Positions 27,569-35,609 of a stretch of 64,000 nt of DNA are shown piece after piece. Positions within the stretch are counted from its first letter, which is position 1. Each line of letters opens with the position of its first letter. Made by a program: the position numbers and the translations under genes. The DNA lies in contig JBCCGR010000022.1 in the NCBI GenBank assembly GCA_039029195.1, positions 1-64,000 on the forward strand. The letters run 5' to 3'. The DNA is from JBCCGR01 sp039029195. Lineage in GTDB: Bacteria; Pseudomonadota; Alphaproteobacteria; Rhizobiales; Rhizobiaceae. The notes beneath the pieces were generated by a model, which ran no database searches, was not told where the DNA came from, and saw only the letters and a program-made list of their open reading frames with translations.

Positions 27569-28429
27569 TCATCTGGCTGTTGACGACAAAAGTCCAGCCA
27601 CAAAGTAACGTCCAAAAATCAGATAGATGGCAAGGGTAGGCAGGCTCGCCTGAAGGGCGGCAGCAAAGTAGACATTGTAGTTCGCCACGCCGTGTGAAAC
27701 GCTCACCATGTTGAAGAGGCCCACCATGACGGGTTGGCTACCGACACCGGAAAATGTGAGGCCGAACAGGTAGTCATTCCATGCCGCCGTGAACTGCCAG
27801 ATGAGCGACATTGCAATAATCGGTGCAGACGGCGGCAAAAGAATGCGGCGGAAGAGCGTGAAGAAGCCCGCTCCATCAATGCGACCGGCTGAAACCACAT
27901 CCTTTGAAAAAGCACGGTAAAAGCCACGAAAGAACACAGTCGAAATGCCCATTCCGTAGATCACGTGCACAAATATGAGACCGGGAATTGACCCTGCAAG
28001 ACCCAGCCATCCCAGAACGCCCGCCATCGGGATTAAAACCATCTGAAATGGAATGAAGGCCGACATCAGCAGCCCGAAATAGACGAGCCAGTCTCCGCGG
28101 AACGAATAGAGCGAAAGCACATAGCCATTGATCGCTCCGAGCCCCGTGCTGATCAGTGCAGACGGAACCACAATCATCAATGAATTGAAGAAAAAGGGCC
28201 TCAAACCCTGGGCATCAGTTCCAACAAGATGCTCCGACCAGGCCGCGAGCCAGGGCCCGAAATCAACCTCGTTGGGCAGGGCGAGAATCGTGCCAGTGTG
28301 TATCTCGGCAAGTCCCTTTACCGAGTTGACGAGCAGAACATAGACAGGCAGCAGAAAATAGACGGCAAAGATCACCAGCATCAGCCAGACAAGACCGCGC
28401 ACCAGATATGTCGATGTCAAGCGTGACAT
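27569..28429 (-). CDS. Orphan carbohydrate ABC transporter permease (MalG type)
   Basis: From MSRLTSTYLVRGLVW (286 residues) there are six helices and the inner-membrane EAA-like loop DVVSAGRIDGAGFFTLFRRI, followed by LLPPSAPIIAMSLIWQFTAA. The periplasmic loop after helix 1 (LAEIHTGTILALPNEVDFGP) matches MalG/UgpE-type proteins. No partner permease, ATPase or binding protein adjoins it: the upstream neighbour is a divergent amidase and the downstream one an EamA transporter. It is either a remnant or works with subunits encoded elsewhere. The ATG at 28507 would add 26 unlikely residues. Confidence 0.88.
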   Translation of the reverse strand: MSRLTSTYLVRGLVWLMLVIFAVYFLLPVYVLLVNSVKGLAEIHTGTILALPNEVDFGPWLAAWSEHLVGTDAQGLRPFFFNSLMIVVPSALISTGLGAINGYVLSLYSFRGDWLVYFGLLMSAFIPFQMVLIPMAGVLGWLGLAGSIPGLIFVHVIYGMGISTVFFRGFYRAFSKDVVSAGRIDGAGFFTLFRRILLPPSAPIIAMSLIWQFTAAWNDYLFGLTFSGVGSQPVMVGLFNMVSVSHGVANYNVYFAAALQASLPTLAIYLIFGRYFVAGLLSSTAR

Positions 28430-28602
28430 TTCAAAAGACGTTTGTCCTCCAATCCTATTACATTTCAAAAGCTTGCCATACGGGAACACATGCTCAAGCC
28501 GACCCAATTGACGTGTGCGTTATCGAACTTTTTGCTGCCAGAGTTCGTCGCTATACTGGGATCGTATACTTTATTCATTCAACAGGGGCGCGGGAGGAAA
28601 AT

Positions 28603-29409
28603 ATGTTTGATATCAAAAATCACCGTCTGTTTCAAAACGGCAAGCAGGTTGACTACAAACCAACGCCCAACAAGGGGTCAACAATCACGCCCGAATGGCT
28701 CGTCATGCATTACACGGCCGGTGGCAGCTACAATGGCGCGATCAATTGGCTGGTCAATCCAGCCGCGCAGGCATCCGCACATCTCGTCATTGGCTTTGAC
28801 GGCGAAATCACCCAACTTGCGCCATTCAATGTGAAGACCTGGCACGCGGGCAAAAGCTTTTGGAAAGGCATTCACTTTCTCAACAAGAACACCATTGGCA
28901 TTGAACTCGTCAACAAAGGATTCAATGTTGGGGCAGGGGACGACTTCATCGAAGCCCGTCATAAAAATGGTGGTCCGATCCGCAAGTGGCAGACCTATCC
29001 GCAGGTTCAAATCGACATTTCGGCGCAAATCGCCGTGGCTCTGAAGGACAAGTACGATCTTTCTGAGGTTCTGGGGCACGACGATATTTCACCGGGTCGC
29101 AAGTCGGACCCCGGTCCCGCCTTTGATATGGATCAGTTTCGTGGCCGCATGTTTGGCCGCAATGAAGACGACAATGGCGGCCTGTCTGAAGTGGGTGTCA
29201 GCGACGATCTGGCCATCGTTGATACCGGAAATCCTGACGATTCCCTCAACATGCGCCGTTGGCCCAGCCTTGAAAGCGCGATTATCGAGCCCATACCGCA
29301 TGGCGCAAAGGTCATGGTCATTCGCCGCAATCCCGGCCAGCACGACAAATGGTCAGAGGTTTTTTACAACAACCAGATTGGCTGGGTGGTCACGCACTAT
29401 CTGAAGTGA
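28603..29409 (+). CDS. N-acetylmuramoyl-L-alanine amidase with C-terminal SH3 domain
   Basis: The 268-residue protein starts after GGGAGGAAA. The amidase_2 domain (about residues 25-180) carries zinc ligands in WLVMHYTAGG, the helper motif SAHLVIGFDGEITQLAPF, KTWHAGKSFW, GIELVNKGFN and the last ligand in VLGHDDISPGRKSDPGP. A linker is followed by a bacterial SH3 domain (about 205-268, LNMRRWPSLESAIIEPIPHG to NQIGWVVTHYL). No classical signal peptide is seen, so export is uncertain; a phage-like or recycling amidase is an alternative. Confidence 0.9.
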   Translation: MFDIKNHRLFQNGKQVDYKPTPNKGSTITPEWLVMHYTAGGSYNGAINWLVNPAAQASAHLVIGFDGEITQLAPFNVKTWHAGKSFWKGIHFLNKNTIGIELVNKGFNVGAGDDFIEARHKNGGPIRKWQTYPQVQIDISAQIAVALKDKYDLSEVLGHDDISPGRKSDPGPAFDMDQFRGRMFGRNEDDNGGLSEVGVSDDLAIVDTGNPDDSLNMRRWPSLESAIIEPIPHGAKVMVIRRNPGQHDKWSEVFYNNQIGWVVTHYLK

Positions 29410-29443
29410 CGATTTGCCAATTCCTCACAACAGAATTCAAGCG

Positions 29444-29974
29444 TCAGGAGGAGGGCGCTGACAACAACCGCTCCAGCTCGGCGAGCAAGCGCTGCCCGTC
29501 CTCGTGAGCCTTGGGGTTACGCCAGTTTTCTTCCCATTCTTTGGGAAACATCTTGTGCACCCGCCCAAACCAATCGCCGGCCAGATTGTACTGTATGTAC
29601 TTTTCGGGAGATCTGCCGTTGGGGGAAACCGGTTCCTTGGGTCGACCTGACTTTGGAAATTGGGTTTCCAGATAGGGTTCGCGGGTTTTTGGTTCCAGAT
29701 GAACGCACGCGCCGTATCCATCATCACCGGTGCTGTCCCGCCACGTCCAAGCCGGAAAACCGTGATGATCGACCCGGTATTTGGTTTGCGGTGAATTGAT
29801 GACCGCGAGCGAAACCGTCCGCGACAGGCTCTCTGGTCGCGCCTGAACCAGTGCAATCGCATTTTTGGCACTGACGAGCGGCACCCCGGCCCTGGACACG
29901 CAGCCACTCAGTACCAGGCTGCCGGACAAAAGGACAAACGAACGCCGACTGATTTCAGGCTGACCAATCTTCAT
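29444..29974 (-). CDS. Putative lipoprotein of unknown function
   Basis: The 176-residue protein begins MKIGQPEISRRSFVLLSGSL with a twin-arginine-like stretch and a lipobox (VLSG-C, Cys near residue 25), suggesting a lipid-anchored exported protein. The mature part (DHHGFPAWTWRDSTGDDGYG, IQYNLAGDWFGRVHKMFPKE) is not a family I recognise. The ATG at 29974 has GAGG at good spacing; earlier GTG/ATG starts at 29986 and 29980 are possible. It converges with the amidase gene, 34 nt apart, without an obvious terminator. Confidence 0.65.
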   Translation of the reverse strand: MKIGQPEISRRSFVLLSGSLVLSGCVSRAGVPLVSAKNAIALVQARPESLSRTVSLAVINSPQTKYRVDHHGFPAWTWRDSTGDDGYGACVHLEPKTREPYLETQFPKSGRPKEPVSPNGRSPEKYIQYNLAGDWFGRVHKMFPKEWEENWRNPKAHEDGQRLLAELERLLSAPSS

Positions 29975-30418
29975 CGTCATCCTCACATGCTTGGTTGGTG
30001 ACTCAGGCTTACCACAAGTCGCATTCGTTCTGAAGGAGTAGGGAATATCACCGATTGTCGGTCGGTTGATTTATCGGTTGACGCATTGTGCGCATACCCG
30101 CATCAATCCATCAAAGCGACGATCACTTAATCGCATAAGATATATTATGGAATATATTTCCTTGTTGATCTGTTGATTTATCAACATCTTGTCACAAGAT
30201 CGGAACAAACTTATCAACATCCGATGTCGCAAGCACCTTCCAACCAACCAACTGCAATTCCTGGCCACATCAAATGCTGCCTTGACACAAACCCATCACA
30301 TTGCCATGGCACCGCACACTGTTTTTGCGGCCCCGTGAAGCGATTTGTAGGCGCACGCATTGTCGGGCATATCTGAGACGATAGTTGAGTCAGCCGCAGT
30401 TCAACCGGAGAGCATCAA
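29975..30418. other. AT-rich, palindrome-dense gap without a gene
   Basis: About 440 nt separate two divergent exported-protein genes. I see ATATATT-ATGG-AATATAT at 30140-30157, TGTTGAT-TT-ATCAACA at 30171-30186, and ATCTTGT-C-ACAAGAT at 30186-30200. TTATCAACAT occurs at 30178-30187 and again at 30211-30220, 33 nt apart. GTTGATTTATC motifs also occur near 30066. Base composition differs clearly from the flanks. The content is that of a binding-site array; reading frames here are short and without family likeness. Confidence 0.65.
30274..30316 (+). promoter_or_regulatory. 43-nt conserved element, copy 1 (upstream of the 30419 gene)
   Basis: This segment matches 31095-31137 at 35 of 43 positions, including CCTTGACACAA (TTGACA at 30282-30287). 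It lies 102 nt before the exported-protein gene. The TTGACA could be a -35 hexamer, but the hexamer 17 nt on (CATGGC) is a poor -10, so the promoter assignment is tentative. Confidence 0.5.
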
Positions 30419-31054
30419 ATGGACAGACGAGACTTGATACTGATGGGAGCAGCAATACCCGCTGCGGCTTTGGTTGCAGGCAATGCCGCCGCCCAGTCCA
30501 ACACCATTGGACCCGGCGAATTTGCCAAAACAAGCAGCGGCAAACATCCGCTCACGTGGAACTGGTCGCGAAATGACAATTTCAACATCAATCTCATCAT
30601 TGATCGTGTTTCGACAATCGACCTGCGATTTGGGTCAAACTTCCGTTTGCGGGATGATCGCCAGCGCATGAGTGTTTGCGCGGTCAGCATTTGTTTGCGT
30701 GGTCCGGGAAGTGATGCCGTCTGGGCGAACAATTTTAACCCGTTCATTGGCAAGCCACCCGAGATTCCGGGCATGTTCGCGCGGCAGAATATCCTCCCGG
30801 ATGTTGAGACGTCGACCGGAAACTTCGACCGGTTCAAATACGCACACTTCTCACTTTCCACGTTCCATCAGATCGACACACCGGGCCATTACCGGGTCGA
30901 AGTCTGGGGACGGGCACGGTCGTCAGCCTACCCCGGTGCCGACGGTGAATTTCCCAACCCCAGTGCAGACGGGAACGTCAGCTACGATTTTGACAGCTTT
31001 GATGCCGATGGTGGCAATCAGCACCAAAACCACCTCACGGTGCGGCTGACATAG
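30419..31054 (+). CDS. Exported protein of unknown function
   Basis: The 211-residue protein starts after GGAGAG with MDRRDLILMGAAIPAAALVA, a short signal peptide with a twin arginine and cleavage near AAA-Q (residue 26). The mature protein is Asn/Asp/Phe/Ser-rich: WNWSRNDNFNINLIIDRVST, SNFRLRDDRQRMSVCAVSIC, and the acidic end SYDFDSFDADGGNQHQNHLT. It looks beta-rich, possibly a single sandwich domain with one disulfide (Cys near 82 and 86). I do not recognise the family. It is preceded by the conserved 43-nt element. Confidence 0.65.
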   Translation: MDRRDLILMGAAIPAAALVAGNAAAQSNTIGPGEFAKTSSGKHPLTWNWSRNDNFNINLIIDRVSTIDLRFGSNFRLRDDRQRMSVCAVSICLRGPGSDAVWANNFNPFIGKPPEIPGMFARQNILPDVETSTGNFDRFKYAHFSLSTFHQIDTPGHYRVEVWGRARSSAYPGADGEFPNPSADGNVSYDFDSFDADGGNQHQNHLTVRLT

Positions 31055-31094
31055 CGGAGCGATCACAGGCGCTGACATGCTCCACGCGCACCAT

Positions 31095-31137
31095 ATGTCG
31101 CCTTGACACAAGCCCGCCACATTGTCATTCCACCGCA
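31095..31137 (+). promoter_or_regulatory. 43-nt conserved element, copy 2 (upstream of the glycosyltransferase cassette)
   Basis: This is the second copy of the element at 30274-30316, same orientation, with TTGACA at 31103-31108. It lies 130 nt before the GT2 gene. Conservation of the core CCTTGACACAA and of CACATTG, with changes in between, suggests selection on separate contact positions rather than a recent copy. Confidence 0.5.
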
Positions 31138-31267
31138 GTCCAGTTCCGATCGCGAACCGCGGCCTATCCCGTTCGGCGGCAGGATACTGACCAACATTTA
31201 TTTGTGACTCCGCATAACCGTGAAGACCACTCGCGCAGCCCAACGCGAAGCACTGAGCTGACCTCCC

Positions 31268-31987
31268 ATGATTTCAATCATCATACCATGCAAGAATGAA
31301 GCGGATAATCTGGCCGCTCTGATCCCGGAAATCGAAACCGCCATGCAGGGCCGGGAAATCGAGATCATTATCGTGGATGATGGTTCAACCGATCATACGG
31401 CTGATTTCATCAGCGCGGAGCGGGAAAAGCGCGATTGCGATATCCGGCATCTGCGGCACGACAAATCCGGCGGCAAATCAGCCGCCATGCGCACTGGCTT
31501 CTTTGCCGCACATGGAGAGATATCCGCTGTGCTCGACGGCGACGGCCAGAACAATCCGGCAGACATTCCGCGTCTCATTGATGCGCTGCTTGCAGATAAA
31601 GGCAATGCCGGTCTGGTAAGCGGACATCGCACCAATCGCAAACATACGGCAATCAAAAACCTGTCATCGAAGTTTGCAAACAAGTTGCGCCGGGGTTTGC
31701 TGAAGGATGGCACGTCTGATGCTGGCTGCGGACACAAGGTGGCACGAACGGACCTCTTTCGCCGCCTTCCCTATTTCAAGAACTATCATCGCTTTCTGGG
31801 CGCTCTGGTTTGTCAGGAAGGCTACACAGTTTTGAATGTCGAAGTGGTCGACCGTGAACGGACCCATGGCACTTCGAACTATGGCATTCTGGATCGCGGC
31901 CTTGCAGGCGCGCTCGATCTGCTGGGTGTATGGTGGCTCAATCATCGTCGTCTCGGCCAGCCACACGGACATGAGGTGGAACGATGA
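31268..31987 (+). CDS. Polyprenyl-phosphate glycosyltransferase-like GT2 protein
   Basis: The 239-residue GT-A enzyme resembles dolichol-phosphate mannose synthase/ArnC. It has SIIIPCKNEADNLAALIPEI, IIVDDGSTDHTAD, GKSAAMRTGFFAAHGEISAV, and the metal-binding VLDGDGQNNPADIP. The C-terminus (KNYHRFLGALVCQEGYTVLN, then RERTHGTSNYGILDRG) is the acceptor-side region of this subfamily. It lacks the two C-terminal membrane helices of ArnC. The next gene starts inside its stop codon, so the three-gene cassette is one transcript. Confidence 0.9.
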   Translation: MISIIIPCKNEADNLAALIPEIETAMQGREIEIIIVDDGSTDHTADFISAEREKRDCDIRHLRHDKSGGKSAAMRTGFFAAHGEISAVLDGDGQNNPADIPRLIDALLADKGNAGLVSGHRTNRKHTAIKNLSSKFANKLRRGLLKDGTSDAGCGHKVARTDLFRRLPYFKNYHRFLGALVCQEGYTVLNVEVVDRERTHGTSNYGILDRGLAGALDLLGVWWLNHRRLGQPHGHEVER

Positions 31988-32322
31988 CTGAGCACCTATC
32001 CAATCTTTCCGACTGGTTTCATGCCGTCTTCATTGAGCAGTTCACCCTTTGGGTCGCGGTCGGACTCCTTGCGCAGCTCTGCTTCACAATGCGCTTTGTG
32101 GTGCAGTGGATCGCCTCGGAACGTGCCAAGAAAAGCGTCGTGCCGGTGGCCTTCTGGTTTTTCTCCATTTTTGGCGGTGGGCTGCTGCTAGTCTACGCCA
32201 TCGTGCGACAGGATCCCGTCTTCATCATCGGTCAGGGTATGGGCCTGCTTATATACTTCCGCAATCTCTGGCTCATCGCCAATGAGCGACGCGCTGCAGC
32301 GGCAGAAAGTGCCAAAAGCTGA
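31984..32322 (+). CDS. Small LAB_N-domain membrane protein
   Basis: The 112-residue protein has three membrane helices and the pattern of the LpxB N-terminal (LAB_N) domain family: FTLWVAVGLLAQLCFTMRFV, VQWIASERAKKSVVPVAFWF, and FIIGQGMGLLIYFRNLWLIA. In this setting it probably helps move or present a lipid-linked sugar, in the place ArnE/ArnF hold elsewhere (inference). It overlaps the GT2 stop by 4 nt and precedes the GT39-type gene by 10 nt. Confidence 0.85.
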   Translation: MTEHLSNLSDWFHAVFIEQFTLWVAVGLLAQLCFTMRFVVQWIASERAKKSVVPVAFWFFSIFGGGLLLVYAIVRQDPVFIIGQGMGLLIYFRNLWLIANERRAAAAESAKS

Positions 32323-32332
32323 TCCTGGCGCA

Positions 32333-33985
32333 ATGAAAACACCAATCAAACTGATTTTTCTGGCCTTTGTTGCCTCCATCATGCTTGTGCCTGGCATAGC
32401 GCAGATGCCGCCACTTGATCGCGACGAATCACGTTACATTCAGGCCACAAAGCAGATGGTCGAGAGCGGCAACTATGTCGATATCCGCCTCCAGGACGTG
32501 CCGCGGTACAAGAAGCCGATCGGGATCTATTGGCTGCAATCGGCTGCTGTGAGCCTCAACCCCTCCTCCGAAACCGCTGGCGTGTGGAACTACAGGCTGG
32601 TCTCAACGATCGCCGGCGTTGCCAGTGTTCTGTTGGTGTACTGGATCGGCACCATGTTCTTCGGCACCAATGTCGGCCTTTTGTCGGGTCTGATGTTTGC
32701 AGGCCTTATGGCGCTCAACATGGAAGCACGTATTGCCAAGACCGACACAGTTCTGATTGCACTTGCGCTGCTCGCGCAAGGCGCGCTCGCAAAACTCTAT
32801 CTCGCCCGGCAGCCAACCGCCCCGAAAGCGGGCTTTGGCTATGACCGGCTGTTCTGGGTGGCGCAAGGTTTAGCCATTTTGATCAAGGGACCAGTGGTTC
32901 CCATGCTCAGTGGGCTGACCATTGCTGCGCTCGCCATCACCCGGCGTGACCGGCGATGGCTGACGGACCTGCGCAGCGGAACCGGTATCCTCATCACAAT
33001 TCTGATTGCCGCGCCGTGGCTGGTGCTGATAACGGCGAACGCGGGACTGGAATTCTGGCAGGAATCTTTGATGAAAGACCTGTTCGGCAAGGTGGCGACC
33101 GGTCAGGAATCGCATGGATTTCCGCCCGGATACTATTTCCTGCTCAGCGTTTTGTTCCTGTGGCCATTTGGCCATCTGGTGGTCCAGAGCCTGTCCAGCG
33201 CCGGGAAACGAGCGATCCGATCCAAACGCCTGTTGTTCCTCGTGTGCTGGTTTGTGCCGTTTTGGATTGCCTATGAGCTGATCCCGACCAAGCTGCCGCA
33301 CTATGTTTATCCTGCGTACCCGGCCGTCATTATACTCGCTGCGTGGGGGCTGGTGCGCGGTGCCAGGATCGCGGCAGATGCGCCGCTGTGGCTGCGCATT
33401 CTCGGTATGTTGTCGCAGGCAGGTGTGTTGCTGGTCAGCCTGATCGTGGCCGTAGGCGCCATCGGCGCACCGATTTATGTGAACGGTCAGATCGATTTCT
33501 GGGGCGTTCTACTTGCCATCTTTGCTCTTGTGACGGGATGGCTGGGCAGCGGATACAAAGTATCACTCGCTCCACTGAAGCGGGTTTGTGCAGCAACGGC
33601 GTCTGCCGGTGTCACTTACGCTCTGGCCTATGGCATTGTCGCACCGTCGCTGACACCGGCCTGGATCAGCCCGCAAATTGCGGATGCATTTTATGCGGCG
33701 AAACCGTGCGACAACTCCATCCTTGCCACATCCGGCTACAAGGAACCCAGTCTCGTGTTTCTCACGGCAACTGAAACCAAGCGCACAAGCGTTGAAGGTG
33801 TTGCCAAACACCTCATATCATCGCCGGACTGCGGCGTTGGTGTGGTCGCAGACCGGGACACAGAGCGCTTTACCGCTTTGCTGAAAGAGCAGGGCCTGTC
33901 GGCGGAAGTGATCGGTTTTGCTGAAGGGATCAACTACTCAAAGGGCGATCAGGCCCGGTTCAATCTCTACAAAGTCGTGCGGTAG
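32333..33985 (+). CDS. ArnT/GT39-like glycosyltransferase
   Basis: The 550-residue integral membrane protein has a long helical N-terminal half and a C-terminal soluble part. The first periplasmic loop holds the acidic motif PPLDRDESRYIQATKQMVES, the catalytic region in ArnT-like enzymes that transfer a sugar from undecaprenyl phosphate. RLQDVPRYKKPIGIYWLQ is also typical. The transferred group and acceptor (lipid A or protein) are unknown. An upstream ATG at 32282 is in frame but overlaps the preceding gene by 41 nt. Confidence 0.88.
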   Translation: MKTPIKLIFLAFVASIMLVPGIAQMPPLDRDESRYIQATKQMVESGNYVDIRLQDVPRYKKPIGIYWLQSAAVSLNPSSETAGVWNYRLVSTIAGVASVLLVYWIGTMFFGTNVGLLSGLMFAGLMALNMEARIAKTDTVLIALALLAQGALAKLYLARQPTAPKAGFGYDRLFWVAQGLAILIKGPVVPMLSGLTIAALAITRRDRRWLTDLRSGTGILITILIAAPWLVLITANAGLEFWQESLMKDLFGKVATGQESHGFPPGYYFLLSVLFLWPFGHLVVQSLSSAGKRAIRSKRLLFLVCWFVPFWIAYELIPTKLPHYVYPAYPAVIILAAWGLVRGARIAADAPLWLRILGMLSQAGVLLVSLIVAVGAIGAPIYVNGQIDFWGVLLAIFALVTGWLGSGYKVSLAPLKRVCAATASAGVTYALAYGIVAPSLTPAWISPQIADAFYAAKPCDNSILATSGYKEPSLVFLTATETKRTSVEGVAKHLISSPDCGVGVVADRDTERFTALLKEQGLSAEVIGFAEGINYSKGDQARFNLYKVVR

Positions 33986-33987
33986 CA

Positions 33988-34797
33988 TCACCCAATCGGG
34001 ACACTGAACACCATCCCATCATAGGCCGGTTCCACATGCTCCGGCGTTTCGGCAAGTACGGTGTCGTAGTCGAGCGGCGTATGAAGATGGGTGAGTACGG
34101 CCCGTTTGGGTTTCAGCCGGTCGATCCATTCCAGCGACCGCTCCAGATGAAAATGGTTAGGATGCGGCCTGTACTGCAGCGCGTCCACGATCCACACATC
34201 AAGATCATTGAGATGAGGCAGCGCATCCTCATCCAGGTCGCTCACATCGCTTGAATAGGCAACATTTTCAAAACGAAAGCCAAGTGAGCGTATGTCGCCA
34301 TGCTGGTGCGCATAAGGCAACACCCGGATCGGACCGCCCTCACCTTCAATATCAAAAGCAATACCCTTGGCGATGCGGCGTTCGGTCAATATCGGGGGAT
34401 ATTTGCTTCCTTCAGGTGTTTCAAAACAGTAGCCAAACGCCTCGTGCAGGCGAAGCGATGTGGACGCATCGCAATAGACTGACACCAATTGTCTGCGATT
34501 GATGAAGAAAGCCCGAAGATCATCGAGCCCATGAATGTGATCGGCATGAGGATGGGTCAGGAGCACCGCATCGGCCCAATCCACTCCGGAAGAGAGCATC
34601 TGCTCTCTCAGATCTGGCCCGGCATCGATCAAAATTGTGGTTGTGCCTTTGGCTGAAATGCGTTCCACCAGCATCGATGCCCGGCGACGGCGGTTTTTCG
34701 GGTTTTGGGGATCACAATTGCCCCAGTCATTGCCAATGCGGGGCACGCCGGGTGAGGAGGAGCAGCCAAGAATTGTAAACCGCAACTCGTCTGCCAT
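33988..34797 (-). CDS. MBL-fold metallo-hydrolase (PhnP-like)
   Basis: The 269-residue protein has the metallo-beta-lactamase signature LTHPHADHIHGLDDLR (near residue 80), an N-terminal FTILGCSSSPGVPRIGNDWG, and later metal ligands in SDVSDLDEDALP and VLTHLHTPLDYD. The N-terminal GNCDPQNPKNRRRRASMLV is typical of the PhnP-like phosphodiesterase branch. Its start shares 1 nt with the tatD stop, so MBL-tatD-metG are tightly coupled. The physiological substrate is not known. Confidence 0.92.
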   Translation of the reverse strand: MADELRFTILGCSSSPGVPRIGNDWGNCDPQNPKNRRRRASMLVERISAKGTTTILIDAGPDLREQMLSSGVDWADAVLLTHPHADHIHGLDDLRAFFINRRQLVSVYCDASTSLRLHEAFGYCFETPEGSKYPPILTERRIAKGIAFDIEGEGGPIRVLPYAHQHGDIRSLGFRFENVAYSSDVSDLDEDALPHLNDLDVWIVDALQYRPHPNHFHLERSLEWIDRLKPKRAVLTHLHTPLDYDTVLAETPEHVEPAYDGMVFSVPIG

Positions 34798-35609
34798 CAG
34801 GCCGTCTCCGAAACCGTGCCTGCGGTCTTCGTCGGGCGCGGAACCTTGGCAAACAAATCAAAGAAGTTCGCTGTGGTCTGCTGCCAGATGTCCTCGACAG
34901 AAACCCCTTTGACCTCCGCCAGAACGCTCGCGGTGTGAACCACATAGGAAGGTTCGTTGCGCTTGCCGCGATTGGGGACCGGTGCGAGGTAGGGCGCGTC
35001 AGTTTCCACCAGAAGCCGGTTCATCGGAACCTGACTTGCAATATCCCGCAAGGCCTGACTGTTTTTGAAGGTCAGGATGCCGGAAAAAGACACATGAAGA
35101 CCAAGGTCCACGCCAGTGCGGGCCAGCTTTTCACCGGACGAGAAGCAATGGAGGATCGCATCAAAACGCCCCTTCCCCATCTCATTTGCCAGAATGGCGG
35201 CCATATCATCGTCGGCATCGCGCGCATGGATTACCAACGGCAGCCCGGTTTCCCGCGCGGCCTCAATGTGCACCCGTAACCCGAGAGCCTGCGCATCGCG
35301 TGGCGCTTTGTCGTAGAAATAATCGAGCCCGGCTTCGCCAATCGCCACCACTTTGGGATGGGATGCCAGATCGATGATCTCGCGCGCCTCGATCCCGTCT
35401 TCCTCGCCTGCATTGTGGGGATGGGTGCCGACCGAGCACGACACACAATCGAAGCGTTCCGCCACGGCGAGAACCTGATCGAATTTGCGAACCCGCGTGC
35501 AGATCGTGACCATGTGGCCAACACCGGCGGCATTCGCCCGAGCGACCACATCATCAAGCTCTTCGGCGAAGTCCGGAAAATCCAGATGGCAATGACTGTC
35601 GATCAGCAT
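34797..35609 (-). CDS. TatD family metal-dependent hydrolase
   Basis: The 270-residue TIM-barrel nuclease-like hydrolase has metal ligands in IDSHCHLDFPDF, GEAGLDYFYDKAPR, VIHARDADDD, LHCFSSGEKLA and VETDAPYLAPVPNRGKRNEP. TatD proteins act as 3'-5' DNases and possibly D-aminoacyl hydrolases. It shares single nucleotides with metG upstream and the MBL gene downstream, an arrangement kept across Hyphomicrobiales. Confidence 0.95.
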   Translation of the reverse strand: MLIDSHCHLDFPDFAEELDDVVARANAAGVGHMVTICTRVRKFDQVLAVAERFDCVSCSVGTHPHNAGEEDGIEAREIIDLASHPKVVAIGEAGLDYFYDKAPRDAQALGLRVHIEAARETGLPLVIHARDADDDMAAILANEMGKGRFDAILHCFSSGEKLARTGVDLGLHVSFSGILTFKNSQALRDIASQVPMNRLLVETDAPYLAPVPNRGKRNEPSYVVHTASVLAEVKGVSVEDIWQQTTANFFDLFAKVPRPTKTAGTVSETA

